Source: Euzebyella saccharophila
GTDB lineage: Bacteria > Bacteroidota > Bacteroidia > Flavobacteriales > Flavobacteriaceae
Direction of reading: 5' to 3'
NCBI RefSeq assembly: GCF_014855495.1
Contig: NZ_JACYFJ010000007.1
Span: forward strand, 117,828-181,827
DNA length: 64,000 bases
Under the pieces are notes generated by a model that was given only the letters and a program-made list of their open reading frames with translations, had not been told where the DNA came from and ran no database searches. This document shows positions 7,897-17,630 of this stretch, piece by piece. The position numbers and the translations under genes are program-made. Position 1 is the first letter of the stretch. The number at the start of each line of letters is the position of its first letter.

Positions 7897-9168
7897 ATGA
7901 TTTTGAAAAGGAGAAACTTTTATATAATACTGTTCATTGCATCCATTATTGGTTTGGCCTTTGTACAATATCAATACCTAAGAATAGGACTAAACTTGGC
8001 CAAAGTGCAATTTGAGTCTAAAATTGAGAAGGCTTCTGTAGTTATTAAAAGTGGTTTGGAAGTAGATAATAAACTGACTTATTTGGTACGTAATGCCATT
8101 GAAAAGGATACTTCGTTTTTTAAGGTGAGCACCGATAGTTTAGAAAAAGTAGCCAATCATTTTCTGAGGGATTTTATAGAAGAACAACTTTTTAACCAAG
8201 GAATTGAATCGGAATTTGGATACAATTTGCAAGTAAAGGGCACGGATTACGAGTTAAATTCTCCCTCTTTTCAAAAAACCACTGAAGATTCAGATCACTA
8301 TCCTTTAATGTTAGAAGGATATTTTAACGAAACTTTTGATGCTCCAGTTGTACTGGAACTTCAATTTCAGAATCTTAACAACTATTTTTTAGCAAAACTT
8401 AACGGCCTAACGTTTCCCAGTATCTTGTTTCTTTTGGGTATTTGTGTCACCGTTATTTGGGTGTTACGAACCTATTACTGGCAAAGTAATATTATTACCA
8501 CCACCAATGAATTCATCAATAATCTAACACATGAATTAAAAACCCCTGTTTTCTCCATTGGTTTGGCCACTAAACTATTGGGTGAAACAGCTTCCGAAAA
8601 GCAAAAACCTGTACTCTCAATTGTTAGGCAACAGGTAGAACGATTATCTACACATATAGATAAAGTTTTGCAATTGGCAAGTTTGGAATCCGGAAAGGCC
8701 GTCATGGAATTGGAGCCGGTAGATTTTAAACCGAATTTAGAACGGTTATGTTCCAATTTTAGAACATTGGTCTCCATAGAAAATGCGCAATTTAGTTATG
8801 AAATTAGTGGGGAGTCTCTTCTTTTGAACGCAGAAGTATTTCATCTCGAAAATGCTATTAACAACATCCTCGATAACGCTAAAAAATATGCCGAAGACCC
8901 TGTAATTAAATTAGAAGCATATACAGAAAAATCTAAGTTGTTTATTGAAGTAACGGACAACGGAAGGGGAATGTCCCATGAGGAAAGAAAAAACGTGTTT
9001 AAAAAATTTTACCGGGGCACTAATGGCAATTTACATACTGTAAAAGGGCATGGGTTGGGATTGAGTTACGTATACAAAGTTATAAAGAGGCATAAGGGAA
9101 AGGTCTTAATAGATAGTGAGAAGGGGCAAGGAGCCAAGGTTACAATGGTAATTCCTATTTTAGAATAA
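7897..9168 (+). CDS. Sensor histidine kinase
   Basis: Membrane-bound kinase of 423 residues. Transmembrane segments lie at about 8-25 and 173-192, enclosing an extracytoplasmic sensor region of about 145 residues with no recognised fold. The HisKA phosphoacceptor is His212 in NEFINNLTHELKTP. The ATPase domain shows the N box (NAINNILDNAKKY), G1 (VTDNGRGM), F box (FKKFYRG) and G2 (GHGLGLSY). No HAMP domain is evident. Its stop overlaps the start of the response regulator by one base, so the two are translated together. The layout resembles the RprX/RprY-like pairs of Bacteroidota; the signal is unknown. Confidence 0.93.
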   Translation: MILKRRNFYIILFIASIIGLAFVQYQYLRIGLNLAKVQFESKIEKASVVIKSGLEVDNKLTYLVRNAIEKDTSFFKVSTDSLEKVANHFLRDFIEEQLFNQGIESEFGYNLQVKGTDYELNSPSFQKTTEDSDHYPLMLEGYFNETFDAPVVLELQFQNLNNYFLAKLNGLTFPSILFLLGICVTVIWVLRTYYWQSNIITTTNEFINNLTHELKTPVFSIGLATKLLGETASEKQKPVLSIVRQQVERLSTHIDKVLQLASLESGKAVMELEPVDFKPNLERLCSNFRTLVSIENAQFSYEISGESLLLNAEVFHLENAINNILDNAKKYAEDPVIKLEAYTEKSKLFIEVTDNGRGMSHEERKNVFKKFYRGTNGNLHTVKGHGLGLSYVYKVIKRHKGKVLIDSEKGQGAKVTMVIPILE

Positions 9169-9869
9169 TGGACAAGAAAAGAAGAATTTTATTAGTGGAA
9201 GATGATGAGGCCTTAGGGTACTTACTTTCTGAGTATTTAAAAATGAAAAATTTTGATGTCACTTGGGCCAAGAACGGGGAAGAGGGCCTAAAGCATTCCC
9301 AAAGTTCATCTTTTGATTTAGGGATATTCGATATTATGATGCCCAAAAGGGATGGTTTTAGTCTTGCCGAGAAGATTAAAAAGGACTTCCCTAATTTTCC
9401 ATTTATATTTCTTTCCGCAAAGTCGCTTAAGGTAGATGTGTTAAAAGGATTTTACTTAGGTGCCGTAGATTATCTTAAGAAGCCCATTGATGAAGAAGAG
9501 TTGGTCATAAGAATAGAAAATTTATTAAATAGACTAACGCCTTCAGTGAAAAACGAAAACGCTCCAGAACTAATTCAAATTGGTAATTTTAGTTTTAATA
9601 CCATTAACCAAGAACTGTCCTTTAAAGAAGAAACCATTACGCTTACCGTGAAAGAAAGTGAGTTGCTTTCCTTTTTGTTAGAACGAAAAAATAAACTTTC
9701 CAATCACAAGGATATTTTAATCAAGATTTGGGGAAAAAACGATTATTTTAATAAAAAGAGTTTGAACGTTTTTATCACTAGGCTTAGAAAGTATTTGGAA
9801 CGTGATCCTGCAATTAAAATAGAAAACGTTCATAATAAGGGCTATATTTTAAGACATAAGGAAGATTAG
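9168..9869 (+). CDS. OmpR-family response regulator
   Basis: Protein of 233 residues: receiver domain (about 5-120) with acidic pocket Glu11-Asp12-Asp13, phosphoacceptor Asp55 in FDIMMPKRDG and Lys in YLKKPID, followed by a winged-helix DNA-binding domain (about 140-230) containing LTVKESELLSFLLE and NVFITRLRKYLERDP. It is the cognate partner of the kinase whose gene overlaps it. It probably binds direct repeats such as those at 7822-7868 and so controls its own operon. Confidence 0.93.
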   Translation: MDKKRRILLVEDDEALGYLLSEYLKMKNFDVTWAKNGEEGLKHSQSSSFDLGIFDIMMPKRDGFSLAEKIKKDFPNFPFIFLSAKSLKVDVLKGFYLGAVDYLKKPIDEEELVIRIENLLNRLTPSVKNENAPELIQIGNFSFNTINQELSFKEETITLTVKESELLSFLLERKNKLSNHKDILIKIWGKNDYFNKKSLNVFITRLRKYLERDPAIKIENVHNKGYILRHKED

Positions 9870-9918
9870 ATCACGTTTCTGCTTAATTTATTATCTTAAG
9901 TGGAAAATTTTGGAAACT

Positions 9919-11187
9919 ATGGAAACCTATGCAAACGCTCTTTTGTATGCCATTCCATTTTTTGTAGTACTTCTGGTAATAGAAATTGGGTATGGTTACC
10001 TCATTAAAAATCAAAAGCATAATGTTTTGGATTCCGTTTCAAGTATAAGCTCGGGCTTTACCAATATTATAAAGGATACCCTTGGTTTAGGTTTAATTTT
10101 GGTATCCTATCCTTTTTTGGTAGAGCACTTATCCTTGGTACACATAGAACAGACTTGGCTGGTTTGGTTAGCGGCATTTATTGCTATAGACTTTGCCGGT
10201 TATTTGAATCATCTGTTAAGCCACAAGGTGAATTTTTTCTGGAACCAACACGTCATTCACCATAGTAGCGAAGAGTTTAATTTGGCCTGTGCCTTAAGGC
10301 AACCCATCTCAAATTTATTGGGTTTCTTTGCTTTGTTTTTAGTGCCTGCGGCCCTCTTAGGTGTGCCAAATAAGGTCATAGCCATTCTTGCACCTGTACA
10401 TTTGTTTGCCCAGTTTTGGTATCATACACAGCATATTGGTAAATTAGGGTGGTTAGAATATGTTCTTGTAACGCCCAGTCAGCATAGGGTACATCATGCC
10501 ATAAATCCAGAATATATTGATAAAAATTTAGGTCAGATACTTTGTGTGTGGGATAGATGGTTTGGAACCTTCCAAGAAGAATTGGAAGATGTGCGACCTC
10601 AATATGGTGTATTGAAACCGGTCAGGACATGGAATCCTATCCTTATAAATTTTCAACACTTATGGCGAATGGTTCAAGATGCTTGGCGAACTAAAAATAT
10701 TGCTGATAAATTTAAAATTTGGGTAATGCCCACTGGTTGGCGTCCTAGGGATGTGAAGGATTTATATCCTATTGAAATTATTGAGGACGTATATAATTTT
10801 GAACGCTATAAAACCCAAACTTCCGTATGGTTAAATAGTTACATTATTTTTCAGTTGATAGCGACATTACTAATGTTGTGGTTTATGTTTTTTAATTATT
10901 CTACTATTGGTGTAGATGGATTGCTAATCTTTGGAGCTTTCGTTTTCATAGGAATCTATGGTTATACGAGTCTTATGGACCGCAATCCAATCGCCGTATT
11001 GGTTGAGTCTGTTCGGTCTATTGTAGGGCTTGCCTATATTTATTTAATGGGAGATTGGTTTGGCTTAGACCAATATTTGACTTCTGGTAGCCTATTGGTT
11101 GCCTTGTATTTCATGATTACCCTTTTCCTCACCATCTACTTTACGTACTTTGAAAGGTCATCCATATCTAAGGATTTGGTTTTGTAG
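9919..11187 (+). CDS. Sterol desaturase / fatty acid hydroxylase superfamily membrane protein
   Basis: Protein of 422 residues, mostly membrane embedded. It carries the histidine clusters of the di-iron hydroxylase/desaturase superfamily: HLLSH, HVIHH, HTQHIG and HRVHH (about residues 98-102, 111-115, 169-172 and 189-193). A C-terminal part with three or four further hydrophobic segments (after about residue 295) extends beyond the core domain. Such enzymes hydroxylate or desaturate lipids using oxygen and an electron donor; the substrate here is unknown. The ATG at 9919 is preferred to a TTG three codons upstream. The gene follows the two-component operon by about 50 nt. Confidence 0.88.
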   Translation: METYANALLYAIPFFVVLLVIEIGYGYLIKNQKHNVLDSVSSISSGFTNIIKDTLGLGLILVSYPFLVEHLSLVHIEQTWLVWLAAFIAIDFAGYLNHLLSHKVNFFWNQHVIHHSSEEFNLACALRQPISNLLGFFALFLVPAALLGVPNKVIAILAPVHLFAQFWYHTQHIGKLGWLEYVLVTPSQHRVHHAINPEYIDKNLGQILCVWDRWFGTFQEELEDVRPQYGVLKPVRTWNPILINFQHLWRMVQDAWRTKNIADKFKIWVMPTGWRPRDVKDLYPIEIIEDVYNFERYKTQTSVWLNSYIIFQLIATLLMLWFMFFNYSTIGVDGLLIFGAFVFIGIYGYTSLMDRNPIAVLVESVRSIVGLAYIYLMGDWFGLDQYLTSGSLLVALYFMITLFLTIYFTYFERSSISKDLVL

Positions 11188-11231
11188 GTTTTGACAGTTT
11201 TCAATCTTATTTTTATAACTAAATTTAATTT

Positions 11232-11993
11232 ATGAGACCCTATATTTTAGCTGAATCCAATTGGGAAGAGCTTAAAGGAGCTACATATGATATGGCTATT
11301 TTGCCATGGGGAGCTACCGAAGCCCATAACTATCATTTGCCTTATGCTACGGATAATATTCAAGCCGAGCATATGGTAGCCGAAATGGCTCGATTGGCCC
11401 ATAAAAAAGGAGGTAAACCTATTGTCTTACCGATTATTCCATTTGGGGTAAACACCGGTCAGTCTGATATTTACTTGGATATCAATCTCAATCCAAGTAC
11501 TCAACTAGCCATCCTTACAGATATTGTAGAAGTACTTAATAGACAGGGTATTCATAAACTACTAATTTTTAATGGACATGGAGGTAATAATTTTAAGCCG
11601 TTGGTACGCGAGTTGGGATTAAAATTTCCGAAAATGTTCATCAGCTTTTGTTTTTTTCCATCGGTGGTAGATAAGACGTTATATTTTGAGGAGGAAGGAG
11701 ATCACGCAGACGAGATGGAGACTAGTTTAATGCTTTATTTACGACCGGATTTGGTCTTGGGCAAAGAAAAATGGGGTAGAGGAACTGTGAAAAAATGGAA
11801 GATAAACGGATTTAATGAAGGTTGGGCTTGGGCCGAAAGAAAATGGTCTCAGGTGAGCGAAGATACAGGAGTGGGTAATCCGGAAAAGGCAACTGCAGAA
11901 AAAGGCGAACGTTTTTTTAAGGACGTTACGGAAAAAATGTCACAATTGGTACTGGATATTTGTAAGGCAGATATTGAGGATTTGTATGAATGA
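11232..11993 (+). CDS. Creatininase family protein
   Basis: Protein of 253 residues of the creatininase/MftE-like metal-dependent amidohydrolase family. Metal ligands are visible in PWGATEAHNYHLPYATD (Glu30, His32/His35, Asp41), in FNGHGGNN and in GDHADEMETS. The family includes creatinine amidohydrolases and riboflavin-pathway formamide hydrolases; the substrate cannot be assigned here. It lies 44 nt after the hydroxylase-superfamily gene on the same strand and converges on the acyl-CoA-binding protein gene. Confidence 0.88.
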   Translation: MRPYILAESNWEELKGATYDMAILPWGATEAHNYHLPYATDNIQAEHMVAEMARLAHKKGGKPIVLPIIPFGVNTGQSDIYLDINLNPSTQLAILTDIVEVLNRQGIHKLLIFNGHGGNNFKPLVRELGLKFPKMFISFCFFPSVVDKTLYFEEEGDHADEMETSLMLYLRPDLVLGKEKWGRGTVKKWKINGFNEGWAWAERKWSQVSEDTGVGNPEKATAEKGERFFKDVTEKMSQLVLDICKADIEDLYE

Positions 11994-11998
11994 TATAC

Positions 11999-12262
11999 TT
12001 AAATTTTACGTACTTCGGTATTCACCAATTTAATATAAGCTTTCATTGCCTCCTCACGTTTCATATTTTTTGCTTGGATAAGAGCGTTCGCCTTAAAGGC
12101 ATTAATTAAAGGAACTTTACTGTCCGGACTTCGAAAGTTTTTATTGGCAATCTTGTAGTAGGCGTAGAGTTTTAACAACAAATCTGCTGGTAAAGGATTG
12201 GTGTAACTGTTGATAAATTCAACGGCCTTCGCAAAATCAGTATGTAATTTCTCCTTCTTCAT
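11999..12262 (-). CDS. Acyl-CoA-binding protein
   Basis: Protein of 87 residues matching the four-helix ACBP fold, with LLKLYAYYKIAN and later AFKANALIQAKNMKREEAM as the acyl-CoA binding helices. ACBPs bind long-chain acyl-CoA in the cytosol and are unusual in bacteria outside a few groups including Flavobacteriia. Its start overlaps the end of psd by 26 bp, so it is the last gene of the cdsA-psd lipid operon. This context suggests supply or buffering of acyl-CoA for lipid metabolism (inference). Confidence 0.9.
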   Translation of the reverse strand: MKKEKLHTDFAKAVEFINSYTNPLPADLLLKLYAYYKIANKNFRSPDSKVPLINAFKANALIQAKNMKREEAMKAYIKLVNTEVRKI

Positions 12263-12920
12263 CCTTTTTTACAACTGCAGCTATACAAGTTTTTGCGCCT
12301 ACCACTTTTTGATTCAGTTTAACGGTAACAGCACAGTCCAATGGTAAAAACAAGTCTACTCTTGAGCCAAATTTTATAAACCCTGCGTCTTCCCCTTGTT
12401 GCACGCTTTCACCTTCTTCGGCATAATTAACGATCCTTCTAGCCAAAGCACCGGCTATCTGTCTGTAAAGGATATCTCCAAACTTAGGGGTCCTTATGAC
12501 TACTGTAGTACGTTCATTTTCCGTACTTGATTTGGGGTGCCATGCCACAAGGTATTTGCCAGGGTGATATTTGGAAAATTTTACACTTCCACTAGCAGGA
12601 TAGCGGGTAACATGTACATTGGTAGGAGACATAAATATGGATACTTGTCTTCTCTTGTCCTTGAAGTATTCCGTTTCTTCTACTTCTTCAATAACAACTA
12701 CCTTACCATCTACGGGAGCTAAAATTTCATCAAAAGTTTTATTGGCCCTTCTGGTAGGGTTCCTAAAAAACTGTAAAATGAGAATAAGAAAAATAATCGC
12801 GGCAATTTGCAATATCCACCGTAGCCATGGCAGGTCTATATAAAATTGAGATACCAGAATAATGGCGCAGACAATAAAAAAAGTGATCAATATAATTTTC
12901 TGGCCCTCTCTATGAAACAT
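12237..12920 (-). CDS. psd: Phosphatidylserine decarboxylase
   Basis: Enzyme of 227 residues making phosphatidylethanolamine from phosphatidylserine at the inner membrane. Two hydrophobic segments lie at about residues 9-28 and 34-52. The self-cleavage site that creates the pyruvoyl cofactor is Gly185-Ser186 in IKFGSRVD; the active-site region [12 protein letters not shown] is also present. The short length is normal for the archaeal/Bacteroidota-type enzymes. The ATG at 12920 gives the typical start MFHREGQKI; a TTG two codons upstream is unlikely. It overlaps cdsA by 11 bp. Confidence 0.93.
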   Translation of the reverse strand: MFHREGQKIILITFFIVCAIILVSQFYIDLPWLRWILQIAAIIFLILILQFFRNPTRRANKTFDEILAPVDGKVVVIEEVEETEYFKDKRRQVSIFMSPTNVHVTRYPASGSVKFSKYHPGKYLVAWHPKSSTENERTTVVIRTPKFGDILYRQIAGALARRIVNYAEEGESVQQGEDAGFIKFGSRVDLFLPLDCAVTVKLNQKVVGAKTCIAAVVKKDEEGEITY

Positions 12921-13713
12921 AGTCAATAATCTTTAAAGTTAAAAAAGCAAAAGGTGCCGCAAAGACCAAACTATCCAATCGGTCAAGCATACCACCATGT
13001 CCTGGCAATAGGGCCCCACTGTCTTTTACGCCAGCAGCCCTTTTTAATTTTGATTCCACTAAATCCCCAAGGCTACCTGCCACTACAATAACGACAGCTA
13101 TTAACACCCATTGTACCGGGGTAATTATAGGTTCATATTTTCCCAAAAAGTAAGCGGTTCCCATGGCAAAAAGCAATCCACCCAATGCACCTTCAATGGT
13201 CTTTTTAGGAGAAACTCTGCTAAATAATTTATGACGTCCAAAAGCTTTACCTGTTATATAGGCAAATGAGTCGTTCACCCAAATCAAGATAAAAATACCT
13301 ATTATAAGGAACTTCACAAAGTCATCATTGGTATAAGGAATCATTGTTAGGAAAATAAAACCGCCACCAATATAAAACAGCCCTATAAGCCATTTTTGAA
13401 GCGTGTTGAAAAGACGTTCTTTCTTATAAAAAAGATAAAATAAAAGGGCGAAGTTAGTAGCCAACGTACAAAGAAGTAGGGTGTAAATAGGCCACATATC
13501 CGTAACAAAATATATAAATGCCCACCAAAGTACTAGATAGGCAAAGTATATATGTAATCCTTTTAGGCCAACTAATTTTTTGTATTCATTGAGGCAGGCC
13601 AGTCCAAATACCATGAAAAGAAAATCAAATGCATCTGAGCTTAGAAAAACAACGGATAATAATAAAACAATATAAACAGCGCCGGTTAAGGAACGCCTTA
13701 AAATTTCACTCAT
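12910..13713 (-). CDS. cdsA: Phosphatidate cytidylyltransferase (CDP-diglyceride synthase)
   Basis: Polytopic membrane enzyme of 267 residues making CDP-diacylglycerol from CTP and phosphatidic acid. About eight hydrophobic segments are visible. The CdsA signature near the C-terminus is present: [18 protein letters not shown] followed by [14 protein letters not shown]. It lies between the LUD gene (3-nt gap) and psd (11-bp overlap), so the two enzymes of the phosphatidylethanolamine branch are co-expressed. Confidence 0.95.
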   Translation of the reverse strand: MSEILRRSLTGAVYIVLLLSVVFLSSDAFDFLFMVFGLACLNEYKKLVGLKGLHIYFAYLVLWWAFIYFVTDMWPIYTLLLCTLATNFALLFYLFYKKERLFNTLQKWLIGLFYIGGGFIFLTMIPYTNDDFVKFLIIGIFILIWVNDSFAYITGKAFGRHKLFSRVSPKKTIEGALGGLLFAMGTAYFLGKYEPIITPVQWVLIAVVIVVAGSLGDLVESKLKRAAGVKDSGALLPGHGGMLDRLDSLVFAAPFAFLTLKIIDYVS

Positions 13714-13716
13714 AAT

Positions 13717-14331
13717 TTACAGGTCTTCCAAAAGTAAAAGATACAGATTTTTGGAACTACTCCCGTAAGTTAGAAAATCATCTGAGTTTTCCTCGGTTGC
13801 CTGAAAATGTTTTAAGGTAGTAATATTGGCAGGTATGCTTCCTGCATATTTTTTCTTAATGACTTTTAGCCCTTCCCCTATGGATTCCACCAGTTGGCTA
13901 GTAGTAGCGAATACAATAACATTATAGGGAATCTCATTAAGCTTTTTGTCCATCAATTGATTAGAGCAAACTAGAATAGATCCATTCTGCGCCACCAAAT
14001 GCTCACACGTAGTAAAGAAAACCTCACTTTGTGAGCTTTTATCAGTAAACTTCACCTTTTCTTTGGAGAATTTCTCTTTTAAGGTAGGGCTTAAGGCAAA
14101 GAAGGATTGGTCTTGCCAACTATTCTCATTAATGATATTCTTTAAAGCCTGTGATATTTCGGAGAAAGAATCACAATAGAGAAATTTACCACCGTTCTTT
14201 TTAAAGTGGATGGTAAACTTTTCATCAACGGGAATGTTCAAGTCCGGCATATGGGCTCCTCTAGTTTCCGCAGTTTCCTTTGAAACTTTCTTTTTGTTGC
14301 CACCGCCGAATAATTTGTCAAATAGCCCCAT
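13717..14331 (-). CDS. LUD-domain protein
   Basis: Protein of 204 residues. The N-terminal 20 residues are Gly/Lys-rich (MGLFDKLFGGGNKKK). The rest is a LUD (LutC-like) domain with the conserved stretch VFFTTCEHLVAQNGSILVCSNQ and later NVIVFATTSQLVESIGEGLK. Relatives take part in lactate utilisation, but single-domain copies at this position, upstream of cdsA and downstream of ftsH, have no assigned function. The gene is close to cdsA (3 nt) and probably in one operon with it. Confidence 0.85.
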   Translation of the reverse strand: MGLFDKLFGGGNKKKVSKETAETRGAHMPDLNIPVDEKFTIHFKKNGGKFLYCDSFSEISQALKNIINENSWQDQSFFALSPTLKEKFSKEKVKFTDKSSQSEVFFTTCEHLVAQNGSILVCSNQLMDKKLNEIPYNVIVFATTSQLVESIGEGLKVIKKKYAGSIPANITTLKHFQATEENSDDFLTYGSSSKNLYLLLLEDL

Positions 14332-14397
14332 TTAGTCTTTTAACCTCTGTATAAAATTTCGTTTCCCGAAGATAAAGAAAACGTTAATTTAAATGAA

Positions 14398-16410
14398 TTA
14401 TTTTTCTTCTCCCTCTTGCGTCAAAGTTCCGGATGTTTCTGAATCTGAAGTACTGACATCCCCTAGCTTTTCTTGGCCTTTTTCGTCAAACTCCTTATCA
14501 AAAGGGCGTTTTCCAAAAATCTTCTCCAAGTCTTCTTTGAAGATTACTTCTTTGTCCAAAAGTCTTTCTGCTAAGGTTGTCAACTTATCCTTGTTCTCAG
14601 TAAGTACCGTGATAGCTCGCTGGTATTGCTCCTCAATGATCTTAGAGATTTCCTCATCTATTTTTTTAGCGGTATCCTCACTGTAAGGTTTGCTGAAACC
14701 GTAGGAATCCTGACCGGAAGAATCGTAATAGGTGAGGTTGCCTATTTCATCATTGAGACCATAAATGGTTACCATGGCTCTTGCCTGTTTGGTCACTTTT
14801 TCCAAATCACTTAGTGCTCCGGTAGATATTTTATCGAAAATTACCTTTTCTGCAGCTCGACCTCCCATTGTGGCGCACATTTCATCCAGCATCTGTTCCG
14901 GACGAACAATTAAACGCTCCTCTGGCAAGTACCATGCAGCTCCTAGGGACTGACCTCTTGGAACAATGGTCACCTTAACCAATGGCGCGGCGTGTTCAAG
15001 CATCCAGCTAACCGTAGCATGACCCGCTTCGTGAAAGGCGATGGTCTTCTTTTCACCTGGAGTTATAATTTTATTTTTCTTCTCAAGGCCACCTACAATT
15101 CTATCAACAGCGTCCAAGAAGTCTTGCTTGGTCACGGCTTTCCTTTCTTTTCTAGCGGCAATTAGAGCAGCTTCATTACAAACATTGGCAATATCCGCCC
15201 CAGAGAATCCGGGAGTTTGTCTTGCCAAAAATTCTAGGTCTAGCGCTTCCGCAGTCTTAATTGGTCTTAAATGAACCTCAAAAATTTCCTTACGCTCCCT
15301 AATATCGGGCAGATCCACATAAATCTGTCTATCAAAACGGCCGGCACGCATTAGAGCCTTGTCCAAAACATCTGCACGGTTGGTGGCTGCCAATACAATT
15401 ACATTGGTATTGGTTCCAAAACCATCCATCTCCGTTAAAAGCTGGTTCAAGGTGTTTTCGCGCTCATCATTGCTTCCAGTAAAATTATTTTTACCACGGG
15501 CCCTACCAATCGCATCAATTTCATCAATGAAGATAATTGCCGGCGATTTGTCTTTGGCTTGTTTAAAAAGGTCACGTACACGAGAAGCTCCCACACCAAC
15601 AAACATTTCAACAAAATCTGAACCGGACAGCGAGAAGAAAGGTACTTTGGCCTCTCCGGCAACTGCTTTTGCCAAAAGGGTCTTACCAGTTCCCGGAGGT
15701 CCTACAAGTAATGCTCCTTTAGGAATTTTACCCCCTAAAGAGGTGTATTTGTCCGGGTTCTTCAGGAACTCTACTATTTCTTCTACCTCTTCTTTTGCGC
15801 CTTCCAAACCGGCAACATCCTTAAAGGACGTTCTGGTATCTGTCTTTTCGTCAAAGAGTTTGGCTTTTGATTTTCCAATGTTAAATATCTGACCACCTGC
15901 ACCTCCGGCACCTCCGCCAGACATCCTTCGCATTAGATATATCCATATACCAATAATTAAAACAAAAGGTAGGATACCAAGTAGAAGGTCCATTAGATAA
16001 TTGTTGTCCGTATCATAGTCAACAATCGTATCTAAATTGTTTTCCTTCTTAATGTTTTTGATTTCGTTCTCAAAATTCTGAAGATCACCATAATCCAAGA
16101 CATATTGTGGCGTAGCCCCCGTAGATGGTAGAAAGGGCTGGTCATTTACCTCCTTATGTACATCTTTGGCCAAAGCTTCTTCTGTTAGAAAGACCTTTGC
16201 CTGTCTCGTATTGGTGATGATCATGATTTCCTTTACATCACCATTTCTTAAATACTCCTGTAATTCAGAGGTGGTGGTCTTCTTTGTACTGGCAAAATTA
16301 CCACTACCCAAAAATTGGAAACCTATTAAAAATACCGCTATTATACCGTAAATCCACCATGAGCTGAATTTAGGTTTTTTAGGGTTCGTACTGTTATTAT
16401 CTTTGGCCAT
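14398..16410 (-). CDS. ftsH: ATP-dependent zinc metalloprotease FtsH
   Basis: Membrane-anchored AAA+ protease of 670 residues that degrades damaged membrane and short-lived regulatory proteins. Transmembrane segments lie at about 18-36 and 140-160 with the periplasmic domain between. The AAA module has Walker A GPPGTGKT (237-244), Walker B IIFIDEIDAIG and the second region of homology ATNRADVLDKALMRAGRFDR. The zinc site is HEAGH at 460-464. Length is typical of the family. It lies 9 nt downstream of rsfS and is co-transcribed with it. Confidence 0.97.
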   Translation of the reverse strand: MAKDNNSTNPKKPKFSSWWIYGIIAVFLIGFQFLGSGNFASTKKTTTSELQEYLRNGDVKEIMIITNTRQAKVFLTEEALAKDVHKEVNDQPFLPSTGATPQYVLDYGDLQNFENEIKNIKKENNLDTIVDYDTDNNYLMDLLLGILPFVLIIGIWIYLMRRMSGGGAGGAGGQIFNIGKSKAKLFDEKTDTRTSFKDVAGLEGAKEEVEEIVEFLKNPDKYTSLGGKIPKGALLVGPPGTGKTLLAKAVAGEAKVPFFSLSGSDFVEMFVGVGASRVRDLFKQAKDKSPAIIFIDEIDAIGRARGKNNFTGSNDERENTLNQLLTEMDGFGTNTNVIVLAATNRADVLDKALMRAGRFDRQIYVDLPDIRERKEIFEVHLRPIKTAEALDLEFLARQTPGFSGADIANVCNEAALIAARKERKAVTKQDFLDAVDRIVGGLEKKNKIITPGEKKTIAFHEAGHATVSWMLEHAAPLVKVTIVPRGQSLGAAWYLPEERLIVRPEQMLDEMCATMGGRAAEKVIFDKISTGALSDLEKVTKQARAMVTIYGLNDEIGNLTYYDSSGQDSYGFSKPYSEDTAKKIDEEISKIIEEQYQRAITVLTENKDKLTTLAERLLDKEVIFKEDLEKIFGKRPFDKEFDEKGQEKLGDVSTSDSETSGTLTQEGEEK

Positions 16411-16419
16411 TCTTGTCTT

Positions 16420-16797
16420 TTACTGGTTTAAACTACTTTCTACAGAGGTAACTTTGGCATCTCCCCAAAGTCCTTCTATGTCATAAAACTCCCTAATTTG
16501 TTTTTGGAAAACATGCACAACAACGTTCACATAGTCCATAAGGATCCACTCGGCATTATCTTCTCCTTCTACATGCCAAGGTTTGTCTTTAATAGCTTTG
16601 CTTACGGTTTTTCGGATTGATCCTACTATTGCGTTCACATGTGTGTTAGAAGTACCGTTACATATAATAAAGTAGTCACAAACTGTATTTTCTATATCTC
16701 TTAGGTCGAGTAAACTAATATCTTGTCCTTTGACTTCTTCAATCCCCTGTAGGATTACTGCAATCAATTCATCTGCGCTGGCTTTGCTTTCTTGCAT
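16420..16797 (-). CDS. rsfS: Ribosome silencing factor RsfS
   Basis: Protein of 125 residues of the RsfS/DUF143 family, which binds ribosomal protein uL14 and blocks subunit joining in starved cells. The characteristic segments VCDYFIICNGTSNTHVNAI, KPWHVEG and AEWILMDYVNVVVHVF are present. It starts the leftward rsfS-ftsH unit and is divergent from birA across 96 bp. Confidence 0.95.
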   Translation of the reverse strand: MQESKASADELIAVILQGIEEVKGQDISLLDLRDIENTVCDYFIICNGTSNTHVNAIVGSIRKTVSKAIKDKPWHVEGEDNAEWILMDYVNVVVHVFQKQIREFYDIEGLWGDAKVTSVESSLNQ

Positions 16798-16893
16798 TCA
16801 AAAATTTTAGTTTCTACAAAGTTATTTATTTTTTTGCTCTTTACGGTTCAGTTTTTCGTACAATAGACGTATAATTTACCGAAACCATAGTTT

Positions 16894-17625
16894 ATGTATT
16901 TAATCAAACTTAATGCCACGGAGTCCACTAACGATTATTTAAAGGAAATGGCGCTCCGTACAGTACTTACGGATTTTACCGTGGTTACGGCTAACAACCA
17001 AACCAAAGGTAAAGGCCAAATGGGCTCTTCTTGGCAGGTTGAATCTGGTAAAAACCTAACTTTCAGTGTGTTGAAAAGCAATTTATCGCTAACTTCAGAT
17101 TCCTTATTTTTATTAAATGTCATTGTTTCCCTAGCTGTTCATTCAACTTTAAAATCTATTGGTGTGCCTGATTTAAGAGTAAAATGGCCTAACGACATTC
17201 TGTCAGGCAGTTTTAAAATATGTGGCATCCTTATTGAATCTCAACTATCCGGGCCCAAATTGAAATCGGCCATCTTGGGAATTGGACTGAACGTAAACCA
17301 AACCGAATTTGGTACTTTAGTAAACGCATCTTCATTAAAATTGTTGTTAGGAAGAACTTTGGTACTGGAGGAACTGCTCTTCTCCTTGGTAGAACAATTA
17401 AAAAAGTATTTCCAAAAGCTTGAAAAGGATGGGGACCAAGGAATCTGGCAAGAATATAACCAGCTTCTTTTTCGGTTAAACAAACCTTCCACTTTTAAAA
17501 ATGTAAAAGACCAAATGTTTATGGGCTTTATAAAAGGAGTGTCTCCGCAGGGCAAGTTACAAATAGAACTTGAAGACCGTATTCTCAAAGAGTTTGGTCT
17601 TAAAGAAGTGAAACTGCTTTATTAA
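16894..17625 (+). CDS. birA: Biotin--[acetyl-CoA-carboxylase] ligase
   Basis: Class I biotin protein ligase of 243 residues, without the N-terminal repressor helix-turn-helix found in E. coli BirA. The catalytic glycine-rich loop is TKGKGQMGSSWQ and the biotin/ATP region includes VKWPNDIL and GILIESQLSG. A short C-terminal SH3-like domain follows. The enzyme biotinylates carboxylase carrier proteins in the cytoplasm. It is divergent from rsfS and convergent with the SRPBCC gene (5-nt gap). Confidence 0.94.
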   Translation: MYLIKLNATESTNDYLKEMALRTVLTDFTVVTANNQTKGKGQMGSSWQVESGKNLTFSVLKSNLSLTSDSLFLLNVIVSLAVHSTLKSIGVPDLRVKWPNDILSGSFKICGILIESQLSGPKLKSAILGIGLNVNQTEFGTLVNASSLKLLLGRTLVLEELLFSLVEQLKKYFQKLEKDGDQGIWQEYNQLLFRLNKPSTFKNVKDQMFMGFIKGVSPQGKLQIELEDRILKEFGLKEVKLLY

Positions 17626-17630
17626 AGGAA

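Noticed and set aside
15359..15892. 177-codon frame opposite ftsH
   Set aside because: Lies wholly antisense to the conserved AAA domain of ftsH; composition (Ser/Lys/Pro-rich) is that of a shadow frame.
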